From: UBA11865 sp963749825
GTDB taxonomy: Bacteria > Chloroflexota > Anaerolineae > Promineifilales > Promineifilaceae
Length of the DNA: 64,000 nt
Assembly: GCA_963749825.1 (NCBI GenBank)
Contig: CAVVOI010000012.1
Span: 930,001-994,000 of the forward strand
Direction: 5' to 3'
Every line of letters begins with the position of its first letter. Position 1 is the first letter of the stretch. The notes beneath the pieces were generated by a model. It was not told the DNA's origin, made no database searches, and saw nothing but the letters and a program-made list of their open reading frames with translations. This document shows positions 44,798 through 52,734 of this stretch, in pieces. A program made the translations under genes and the position numbers.

Positions 44798-45552
44798 GGT
44801 GTTTTAACCGTCGACTGCCGTCTCGGCGCACCTCCCTGAAGGCGGCGAACGAATAAGCGAAACACCGTGTATTGGGCCTTAAACACCTCTTGGCGGGAAA
44901 TCTTTGTCAGCCCTTTGCGTCGGTCTTCAAATATGATCGGCACCTCTCCAATAGTCCAACCTCGCCGCTGACACATATACAACATTTCCACCAAGAAAGA
45001 GTAGCCGCTTGAGAAAACTTCATCCAAAGGAATCGATTCCAGCACTTTACGATGGTAAAGTCGAAATCCGGCTGTCGTGTCGCAAGCCTTTAAGCCAAGA
45101 ATGATGCGGGTGACAAAGTTAGCGCCTTTGCTCAGAAATACGCGTTTCCAGCTACAATTCCTCGAACCGCCTCCGGGCACATAACGTGATCCGATGACAA
45201 CATCCTTATCCTGGCTCAGAGCAATCATTGCTGGGATGTATTGCGGATTGTGGGAAAAATCGGCATCCATGGTCATGATGCGGCTAGCCGGCAAATCATC
45301 CAACGCCTTATTGAAGCCGGCAATGTAAGCCGTTCCCAAGCCTAGTTTACCTGGCCGATGCACTACTGATACCCGTTCGGGATAACGACCAGCGTACTCG
45401 TCCGCTATTTGGCCGGTGCCATCAGGCGAATTGTCGTCCACCACGATCACACCTACCTGAACAGGCAATTCCAGCAGTTGTGTAATCAAATCATCGAGAT
45501 TGTCGGCCTCATTATAGGTAGGTACGACAACATAAGTTCCTGAGCTACTCAT
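44794..45552 (-). CDS. Polyprenol monophosphomannose synthase-like glycosyltransferase (GT2)
   Basis: A 252-residue GT-A enzyme of the dolichol-phosphate mannose synthase group. It would transfer a hexose from a nucleotide sugar to polyprenyl phosphate at the inner face of the membrane. Visible motifs are VVVPTYNEADNLDDLI, VDDNSPDGTGQIADEY, the catalytic MDADFSHNPQYIPAM and DTTAGFRLYHRKVL. It has no C-terminal membrane segments, as in the soluble class of DPM synthases. The frame extends to 45627, but ATG 45552 has GAGGGAGG upstream and matches the family. It heads the glycosylation operon and supplies donors for the GT-C proteins. Confidence 0.9.
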   Translation of the reverse strand: MSSSGTYVVVPTYNEADNLDDLITQLLELPVQVGVIVVDDNSPDGTGQIADEYAGRYPERVSVVHRPGKLGLGTAYIAGFNKALDDLPASRIMTMDADFSHNPQYIPAMIALSQDKDVVIGSRYVPGGGSRNCSWKRVFLSKGANFVTRIILGLKACDTTAGFRLYHRKVLESIPLDEVFSSGYSFLVEMLYMCQRRGWTIGEVPIIFEDRRKGLTKISRQEVFKAQYTVFRLFVRRLQGGAPRRQSTVKTP

Positions 45553-45875
45553 GACCTCCCTCACGAAAGCGGGGCACATTGTAACGATCTTGATCTCGTC
45601 GGTCAATGAAACTATTGCGGGAGCCAACTAAGTACGCGTGCAGTGACCCTAAGATTGATCCGGTCTCTGAATAACCTTTCTGGCAATTTATTGGAGTAAC
45701 CGCCAACTACTTCTCCTTTTGTATTCACCGTCACCGTAATGTATCATAGCGTTATCTCCAGATACGGGGTGAACGACAACGAATTTATGTAGTCCTTAAC
45801 CTGACAGTCGGCAACTTTCTCTCCAACAATATCATTCAATCATGGCACCTGATCCACTGAGTTGATAGGCCAAAA
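45553..45875. other. Divergent intergenic stretch between the DPM-like and RimK-like genes
   Basis: No gene is seen. It must hold two promoters facing outwards. A weak plus-strand pair is TTGTAT (45719-45724), 17 bases, TATCAT (45742-45747), which could drive the RimK-like gene. Confidence 0.4.
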
Positions 45876-46790
45876 ATGAGAATCGGAATTCTATCCCGTA
45901 ACCGTCGCTTATACAGCACGCGGCGTCTAGCTCAAGCAGCACGCATGAGAGGCCATCACGTCTATGTAATCGACACCTTGAATGTACCAGTGCGTGTCGG
46001 GCGAAATCCGGTAGCTGTGCCTAGCCAGCCTTTGCCAGAGGTGGAAGCAATCGTCCCTCGAATCGGAACTTCCATAACATTCTATGGTCTGGCGGTCGTC
46101 CGACAATATGAAACAAAAGGCATCGTCACCACGGCTACTTCCAGCGCCATCGCTCGCTCACGGGATAAACTGCATAGCTTGCAAATCATGGGCAGCTCCG
46201 GTCTGCCCATTCCGAATACAACCGTGGTCAGCGATCCGGCTGATATCTGGAATGCCATTCAAATAGCCGGCGGATTGCCGGTCATCATAAAAGTCATTCG
46301 CGGAACACAAGGCCGCGGCGTTTTCCTGGCCACCGAAATGCACACCGTCGAATCGATTTTCCATTCCCTGCGCCGGGCAAAGGAACAAATGCTTATCCAG
46401 GAATTCATTACAGAAGCGCGAGGTACAGATATCCGGGTCATCGTTGTTGGTAATCGTTGTGTTGCCTCAATGAAACGCACAGCCACGGAAGGCGAATTCA
46501 GATCAAATTTGCATCGGGGAGGCACTGCAAAGCCAATTAAGCTCGATTCCAATACCCGTATTCTGGCCAGTCGAGCGGCCCAAGTCCATGGACTGGGGGT
46601 TGCCGGAGTAGACCTGCTTTTATCAGATCGCGGACCCTTATTGCTTGAAGTAAATTCTTCTCCTGGTTTAGAGGGAATTGAAAATACGACAAGCCAGGAT
46701 GTAGCCACGGAAATCATCCGCTTTGTGGAATGGGAAGAAAAAAAGCAGAAACATCACTTACGCCAAAACCGTAAAAGGCGAAAGAATTAA
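45876..46790 (+). CDS. RimK-like ATP-grasp ligase
   Basis: A 304-residue ATP-grasp enzyme of the RimK group, which adds glutamate or similar amino acids to a protein or small molecule. The N-terminal pre-ATP-grasp domain (IGILSRNRRLYSTRRLAQAA) is followed by ATP-binding segments VIIKVIRGTQGRGVFLA and MLIQEFITEARGTDIRV and the metal site LLLEVNSSPGLEGIE. In E. coli RimK acts on ribosomal protein S6; other members make coenzyme or lysine-carrier conjugates. No carrier-protein gene is nearby. The C-terminus is very basic. It converges with the response-regulator gene. Confidence 0.88.
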   Translation: MRIGILSRNRRLYSTRRLAQAARMRGHHVYVIDTLNVPVRVGRNPVAVPSQPLPEVEAIVPRIGTSITFYGLAVVRQYETKGIVTTATSSAIARSRDKLHSLQIMGSSGLPIPNTTVVSDPADIWNAIQIAGGLPVIIKVIRGTQGRGVFLATEMHTVESIFHSLRRAKEQMLIQEFITEARGTDIRVIVVGNRCVASMKRTATEGEFRSNLHRGGTAKPIKLDSNTRILASRAAQVHGLGVAGVDLLLSDRGPLLLEVNSSPGLEGIENTTSQDVATEIIRFVEWEEKKQKHHLRQNRKRRKN

Positions 46791-46820
46791 GCGAATACAA
46801 TATGTTGGAGTTGCCGCTCG

Positions 46821-48011
46821 CTAATTTTTGTCTGGATCGAAATCGGGGGAAATGATGCCACGCTCTAGTGCTTCCTCAAAAGAAATAGCCTGGTTATCAT
46901 CCTGATTTTCCGGGTCTGGCATTTCACCATCCTGGGTTTCTACAACGGGTGCTTCCAAAACATCCGACCCGCTTGCGTTTGACAATTCCTCTTCCGCGGC
47001 TATCGAAGGGTCAGATTCGCCGACAATGCTTGTCTCGCCAATCACTGGTAACCGTCCGCTTTCCTCAAATGAGTTACCTACTTCGCTTGAACTTCGTGTC
47101 TCGAATTCGTTCTCGGTCCCTTTTTCAATTGGTTTGATGATTTCCGGCACGCCATCAGAACGTGAATCTTCTAGTGGCTCGAATTCACTCGCCTGTTCAA
47201 TCTGATCCTCAACCAGCATAGTTCGTAAACTTGAAATAGCCCTACTGGTAAACACCCAGACAGTACCGATTCGCCCGCGTCTGACCTGGGCATCAAAAAA
47301 TATCGCCAGGAAATAGTCTCGGCCGATATTAGCACAATACAAATCGATTCTTTCGCCAACCAGGAATTGGATTGCCTGAGGTTCGCTTGCGCCAAGCTGG
47401 TCAGAGAGATGAAAATTGCTATCGATACTAAAGGCAGTTGCCGTTATTATCCGTTGTAATTCTGCATCAACGCCACCGCCCGCACAGGAAAGGATTTCGC
47501 CGGAGACAGCAGCCAGGACCACTCGTTGAGCTCCAGTATCAGCGCGTAAAGTTTCCAACCTTCGGCCAACCTCGAGCGAAACGAGACTCCCTGGCATGTC
47601 CAGTTGACCAGAAATCTCGTCAAACCCAAGAAATGAACCACCTTCGAGCGCCTCAGTCACACCGTTCAGAAAATCTTCGGCGTCAAGTGGCTTGGTGAAA
47701 TACTTTACGACCTTTAGCTCGGCTGCCTCAGCCTGTGCTTCGACAGATTCGTAGCCGGTGATCATGATCACGGGTAATCCTGGTTTCTTTTCGCGCGCTT
47801 TACGCACCATCTCCAGTCCACTCATACCTGGCAGACGCACGTCGGCAACAAGCAAATGAAAATCGGCTCTCCTCAGGGCCAGAATGGCTTCCTCTGCAGA
47901 AGGAACGCCCAAGACTTCAAAATCACCCTCGGATAACTCCAAAATAGATCTTAAGAAATCCAACGTGGCAAAATCATCGTCAACCACCAGAATTCTATGC
48001 GAGTTAGACAT
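46821..48011 (-). CDS. Response regulator with roadblock/LC7-like second domain
   Basis: A 396-residue protein. Residues 1-125 are a receiver domain with the acceptor Asp in LLVADVRLPGMSGLEMVR and the Lys in YFTKPLDAEDF. Residues about 150-275 look like a roadblock/LC7 domain (VVLAAVSGEILSCAGGG, then LVGERIDLYCANIGRDYFLAIFF), the fold found in GTPase-activating MglB-type proteins. The last 120 residues are acidic and disordered. This suggests phosphorylation-linked control of a small GTPase, but no GTPase gene is in the window. It follows the peptide transporter ATPases by 19 bases. Confidence 0.8.
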   Translation of the reverse strand: MSNSHRILVVDDDFATLDFLRSILELSEGDFEVLGVPSAEEAILALRRADFHLLVADVRLPGMSGLEMVRKAREKKPGLPVIMITGYESVEAQAEAAELKVVKYFTKPLDAEDFLNGVTEALEGGSFLGFDEISGQLDMPGSLVSLEVGRRLETLRADTGAQRVVLAAVSGEILSCAGGGVDAELQRIITATAFSIDSNFHLSDQLGASEPQAIQFLVGERIDLYCANIGRDYFLAIFFDAQVRRGRIGTVWVFTSRAISSLRTMLVEDQIEQASEFEPLEDSRSDGVPEIIKPIEKGTENEFETRSSSEVGNSFEESGRLPVIGETSIVGESDPSIAAEEELSNASGSDVLEAPVVETQDGEMPDPENQDDNQAISFEEALERGIISPDFDPDKN

Positions 48012-48030
48012 GGCTCACTTGTGTATTGGC

Positions 48031-49122
48031 TCAGCCATCGTTGATGGTCGTTTGAGCTGTTAAATGATCGGCGCCGATCTTGCTAGCGCCTGCCTCACCG
48101 GTTTCCAGGAGCCAGCAAGCGGCGTAATGTTCATCACCATAATCTTTAAGGACCGGTTCCTCCTCTGAACAGCGCTCAAAGGCTAATGGACACCGAGTAT
48201 GGAAACGACATCCACTTGGAGGATTTAACGGGCTGGGCACATCTCCTTGCAGAATAATCCGCTGTCGCTTCAACGTTGGATCAGGCACCGGTATCGCGGA
48301 CATCAAGGCCTGCGTATATGGATGTAGCGGATCAGCGTAAAGTTCATCGCGCTCGGCGATCTCCACCAATCTTCCTAGATACATAACGCCAACACGATTA
48401 CTAAAATGCTCAACAACACTTAAATTGTGAGCGATAAATAGATAGGTCAAACCAAAATCTTGTTGAAGCTCTCGTAAAATATTCAAGACCTGGGCCTGGA
48501 TTGATACATCCAGGGCCGACACCGGCTCATCGCAAACGATGAGTTTGGGTCGCAAGGCTAATGCACGGGCGATGCCAATTCGTTGTCTCTGTCCTCCAGA
48601 GAACTCATGCGGATAACGACGGGCATGATCAGCCCGCATGCCGACTCTAGTTAACATTTCCACAACAATGTCATAGCGTTCCTGCGCGCTTTTGTCCGTG
48701 TGGATTTTTAAACCTTCGGCAATACTTTCACCTACAGGCAAGCGTGGATCTAACGATGAGTATGGATCTTGAAAGATAATCTGCATATCACGGCGCTTGG
48801 CTTTTAGCTCGCCACCACTGAGATCAAAAATACTATCGCCGTCCACATACACAGTGCCTGAAGTGGGCGGAATCAGACGCAAAATCGTCCGGCCAACGGT
48901 CGTTTTGCCGCAACCTGATTCACCTACCAGGCCGAAGGTTTCCCCATCATAAATATGAAAACTGACATCGTCGACTGCCTTAACCCAGGCTGAAACCCGC
49001 TGTAACAGACCTGAGCGAACAGGGAAATACTTTTTTAGGTTTTGAACATCCACCAGGATCTTGTCAGTTTTTAGATCCTCTGGCTTTTCACTGTTCCCGT
49101 GGGATATTGTTTCGTCTACCAT
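48031..49122 (-). CDS. Peptide ABC transporter ATPase, DppF/OppF type
   Basis: A 363-residue ATP-binding subunit of a dipeptide/oligopeptide importer. Walker A is LVGESGCGKTTVGRTIL, the signature is FSGGQRQRIGIARAL, Walker B is LIVCDEPVSALDVS and the switch His is in IAHNLSVVEH. The C-terminal oligopeptide-transporter extension (PPSGCRFHTRCP) carries the Cys residues known in DppD/DppF to bind an iron-sulfur cluster. It starts 46 bases after the DppD-like gene. The substrate is not predictable. Confidence 0.93.
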   Translation of the reverse strand: MVDETISHGNSEKPEDLKTDKILVDVQNLKKYFPVRSGLLQRVSAWVKAVDDVSFHIYDGETFGLVGESGCGKTTVGRTILRLIPPTSGTVYVDGDSIFDLSGGELKAKRRDMQIIFQDPYSSLDPRLPVGESIAEGLKIHTDKSAQERYDIVVEMLTRVGMRADHARRYPHEFSGGQRQRIGIARALALRPKLIVCDEPVSALDVSIQAQVLNILRELQQDFGLTYLFIAHNLSVVEHFSNRVGVMYLGRLVEIAERDELYADPLHPYTQALMSAIPVPDPTLKRQRIILQGDVPSPLNPPSGCRFHTRCPLAFERCSEEEPVLKDYGDEHYAACWLLETGEAGASKIGADHLTAQTTINDG

Positions 49123-49168
49123 GAAGCTGGATTCTCCGGGAAGCTCTGTCTAATGTTACTCTGTGACA

Positions 49169-50143
49169 CTATTCATATAACCAACAGCGAGCCCAATGGG
49201 CCGGCGCGACTTGTTTCAATTCTGGCTCTTCTTCTACGCAACGTTCTAGATTATACTCGATGCGAGCAGTGCATCGGGGTGCGAATTTGCAACCGGACGG
49301 CAGATCAATTAAGTTTGGCACCGAACCTGGGATCGTCGTCAATTCCTTATCAGTTTGGCCAAGAACTGGTGTCGAACCTATCAAGGCTTGGGTATAAGGA
49401 TGCTTAGGTGATGCGTACAGCTCCTTGACTTCGGCTTTCTCAACAATTCGCCCGGCATACATAACATTTACCCGATCACACATTTCTGCAACTACCCCAA
49501 GATCATGCGTAATTAGGATGATGGCTGTATCCATCTGAGATTTAAGATTGTTCATTAAATCCAGGATCTGTGCCTGGATGGTCACATCAAGAGCGGTCGT
49601 TGGTTCATCGGCAATTAACACTTGGGGAACACAGGCCAGGGCCATGGCGATCATGACCCGTTGAGCCATGCCGCCGGACATTTCATGGGGATAAGAATCT
49701 GCCCGAGATTCTGGTTCGGGAATGCCTACCATCGTCAGAAGTTCAATTGCCCGCTTTTCAGCTTCTTCCTTGCTGATATCCTGGTGAATCAACAGCACCT
49801 CAGAAAGCTGATCGCCGACCCGAAATACGGGATTGAGACAACTTTGAGGCTGTTGAAATATCATAGATATTTGATTTCCACGAATCTCCAGCATTTTTGA
49901 TTCAGACAGGTCAAGCAGATTCTGATCTTCAAATATGATCTCACCTTCAACGATTCGTCCGGGTTGGCTTACCAAACCCATGATCGATAGTGAAGTTACA
50001 CTTTTGCCACACCCCGATTCGCCTACGAGGCCCACCACCTCGCCACGCTTGACATCCAGATCAATGCCATCAACCGCCCGAACAATACCTGCTTCCGTGA
50101 AGAAGTAGGTCTTTAGCCCTTTTATTTCTAGGATATTTTCCAC
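49169..50143 (-). CDS. Peptide ABC transporter ATPase, DppD/OppD type
   Basis: The second ATP-binding subunit, about 324 residues. Walker A is LVGESGCGKSVTSLSIM, the signature is MSGGMAQRVMIAMAL, Walker B is VLIADEPTTALDVT and the switch His is in LITHDLGVVAE; the C-terminal extension has SGCKFAPRC. The frame runs upstream to 50254, but the family N-terminus (ENILEIKGLKTYF) begins at GTG 50143, with AAGG about eight bases before it. It lies 299 bases after the binding-protein gene; that gap holds no permease gene. Confidence 0.92.
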   Translation of the reverse strand: MENILEIKGLKTYFFTEAGIVRAVDGIDLDVKRGEVVGLVGESGCGKSVTSLSIMGLVSQPGRIVEGEIIFEDQNLLDLSESKMLEIRGNQISMIFQQPQSCLNPVFRVGDQLSEVLLIHQDISKEEAEKRAIELLTMVGIPEPESRADSYPHEMSGGMAQRVMIAMALACVPQVLIADEPTTALDVTIQAQILDLMNNLKSQMDTAIILITHDLGVVAEMCDRVNVMYAGRIVEKAEVKELYASPKHPYTQALIGSTPVLGQTDKELTTIPGSVPNLIDLPSGCKFAPRCTARIEYNLERCVEEEPELKQVAPAHWARCWLYE

Positions 50144-50442
50144 TCGGTTACCTTGCCTATGCCAATTCCTGGTCTCTGTTGCAGCGGCCTGTCGTCTTCC
50201 TACTAATAATTGCCAGTTATCGAGCCTGTCCGGTAAGGTTTGATAAACTGGCAAATTCCAATTATAAGACTATCTGACAGCGGTTCCAGCATATGAATAT
50301 TGGAGTTTGTGAACTAATCTCCTTGTCGAGTTGATCCAGAGCAAGAAACCCTAGAAGAACCATTATTTATCGCCTGCCCCCATGGCGTTACCATTGTAAC
50401 GTTGTTATATCATTTGCCCAACCAGGTAAATGAAAACAAGGG

Positions 50443-52434
50443 CTATTCGGCCGGTTCAACATCGATCTCATATAGGTTCCAAAGCTCTGACCTTTGGGTT
50501 GGATCGACCACGAAGTTTTCTATGCTTGGTCGAGCTGCCGCCACCTTCAGGCGCATGAACAGAGGGATGATAGGCATCTGCTCAGACCAGATCCGCAAGG
50601 CTTCGTGGTGGTACTGCTCATATTCTGACGTGCCAGGCAAAGCGGACAATGCGGCGTTGCATGCGGCATCAAACTCAGAATTGGTGAATCCTGTCTCATT
50701 ATTGAAATTCCGATTCCAACCGTTACTAGGACCTGGAATCTGTGATGAGAGGTAAAGAGAGCAGTTGGGTACATCGCTAATTAACCAGGGGAAAGCCGCC
50801 AGATCAAATTGGCGGCCGAATAAAGGTCCATCGGGGCCGTCAGCAAAGTATTGATCAGAATTTAAGAAGGTTACCTCTATCTCAACCATGCACTCAGCCA
50901 GGCTCTCTTGGAAGATAGCAGCGATTCGCTCTCCCATTTCGTTGCCGGTTGAACTCAGCAAGTTCACCTTAAAAGGCGTACCGCTCAACTGATCTTCGCG
51001 GAGTCCATCCTCGTCCGCGTCTGCGAATCCTGCTTGATCTAAGAGAACATTGGCCGCCGACACATCATGAGGCCAGAGTGTCATTTCCTCTGGAATTAAG
51101 GGATGGATAGAAGGAACGTATGCATCAACAATCTCCCCTCGGCCAAACAACAACTCATCTACCATGCGCTGGCGATCGGTACACATGACGAATGCCTGGC
51201 GCACCCTTGGATCTTCGAACCAATCTGGCTGTGTATTCTCAAATTCTTCAATCGTATTAATGCCGAAATCAATATGTTCGAATACCGTACCAGCCTCGAA
51301 GTGGGGGACTAACAAGCCATTCTTTTCTGCGTCTAACAAGAAGGTTATGTCCTGAACGGAGATGCCATCGCTCGTACCGATGTCACATTCTCCGGATAAT
51401 AATTGAGCCAGAAGCTGACTACTTGAAGGCACAAATTGAATTCGAATGGCATCAACCCGCGGAAATCCTTCATCTACCAGATAATAATTCTCGTTTTTAA
51501 TTAAGTTAATATGATCACCAGCCACCCAGTCGGTCAACACAAACGGTCCATGACTAATTGGCTGGCGATTTGCCTCATCGGCAACCAGCAATTCTCCGGC
51601 GGTATACTCTCCCCAATAATGGCGTGGGTACGGCGTCCAGATATTAGTAAAATAGTTGCTGTCAAGATGACCGGGGACCGCTTTCCATTCCAGACTTAGG
51701 TCGCCAGTAGCTACGTAGGAAGCCGTTCGCATGATCAGCTCTTTATGTGTGGGTGTTTGGGGATCGGCCGCCAACTCAAAACTATAAACTGAATCATCCG
51801 CCGAGACAGGTACACCATCAGACCAAACAAGTGGCTTCAAGGAAAAATTGACGACCATTTGTGGCATCAAAATGGGCGAACCATCGAACTCAACGATGTT
51901 ACCCAACGAATCTTTAACCTTGACCCCAATTGCAAGTGTAGTCACATCATCGTTAATATCTAAGACCTTGTCTCCTTCCTGGACCGTGATGGGGACAATG
52001 ACTGCGTCGCCATCAGCCAGGCTTGGTAGCTTCTCGATCCCTCGCGCTTGATAAGAATACCCCAGGCTGGTGACCATCGATTCATAGACTCCTTCCAATA
52101 CATGAGTGGTGGCCTGACCAAGCCTCGAACGGCTATAAGGATATAATGAATCGGGCTCCTCTCCAATACAAATGACAACTTCTTTATTGAATGCTTGTTC
52201 AAGTTGCGCTTCGGGCGTAACCTCGACTACCTCAGTTTCCACGATGATGCGTGTGACCTCTAAAGTAGGCGGTTCTTCATCCGCCTCCGCTAACGCGGAT
52301 TCGGCGACAGTTGGTGTCACCTCGGTCGCAGGCCCTAAATCCTCGACTTGTGTACGGCAAGCCGAAATTGCCACAACAACGATTATCGCGTTGGTCGCGA
52401 TTAAAGGCCACCCTCTTCGACTTGACATGATCAT
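50443..52434 (-). CDS. Peptide ABC transporter substrate-binding lipoprotein (SBP_bac_5)
   Basis: A 663-residue extracytoplasmic solute-binding protein of the oligopeptide family, longer than usual. The signal peptide ends at lipobox ISAC. A Thr/Glu/Val-rich spacer (about 30-80) precedes the binding fold, which has VVICIGEEPDSLYPY, LKPLVWSDGVPVSADDSVYSF and ISHGPFVLTDWVAGDHINL. GGAGG lies five bases before ATG 52434. It is encoded upstream of both ATPases in the same direction, so it probably works with them. Membrane permease genes are absent from the window. Confidence 0.92.
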   Translation of the reverse strand: MIMSSRRGWPLIATNAIIVVVAISACRTQVEDLGPATEVTPTVAESALAEADEEPPTLEVTRIIVETEVVEVTPEAQLEQAFNKEVVICIGEEPDSLYPYSRSRLGQATTHVLEGVYESMVTSLGYSYQARGIEKLPSLADGDAVIVPITVQEGDKVLDINDDVTTLAIGVKVKDSLGNIVEFDGSPILMPQMVVNFSLKPLVWSDGVPVSADDSVYSFELAADPQTPTHKELIMRTASYVATGDLSLEWKAVPGHLDSNYFTNIWTPYPRHYWGEYTAGELLVADEANRQPISHGPFVLTDWVAGDHINLIKNENYYLVDEGFPRVDAIRIQFVPSSSQLLAQLLSGECDIGTSDGISVQDITFLLDAEKNGLLVPHFEAGTVFEHIDFGINTIEEFENTQPDWFEDPRVRQAFVMCTDRQRMVDELLFGRGEIVDAYVPSIHPLIPEEMTLWPHDVSAANVLLDQAGFADADEDGLREDQLSGTPFKVNLLSSTGNEMGERIAAIFQESLAECMVEIEVTFLNSDQYFADGPDGPLFGRQFDLAAFPWLISDVPNCSLYLSSQIPGPSNGWNRNFNNETGFTNSEFDAACNAALSALPGTSEYEQYHHEALRIWSEQMPIIPLFMRLKVAAARPSIENFVVDPTQRSELWNLYEIDVEPAE

Positions 52435-52734
52435 ACCATCCTCCTTTTCTCCTCGATCAAGTGGACTAAGCGCAATTCTCTTCAGCGCTCGTTTTGGTGG
52501 GGGAGGTTCACTGCATCAACACCTGGTACTCCTAAACAAACAGGGCCGGGTGTGCGGCAATGATCGAACACGGACTGGTCTTAATATATGCACGTAGCCC
52601 AGAATTATAGAAAGAACAGCAGGAATGTCAAAAAGGGGATTTAGCCGCCCTAGTGGGGCAGCAATGGGGAAAAATGGCCCAAGGATGAACTGAATTGTGG
52701 GACCGGGCCTTTTGAGCCTCTAGGCCACGAGTTT
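52435..52734. other. Gene-free stretch between the kinase and the peptide-binding lipoprotein genes
   Basis: About 300 bases with no coding frame. It should hold the end of the eCIS/kinase transcript and the promoter of the transporter operon. A weak stem (GGCCT with AGGCC, around 52705-52725) lies just after the kinase stop, without a T-run. Confidence 0.45.
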
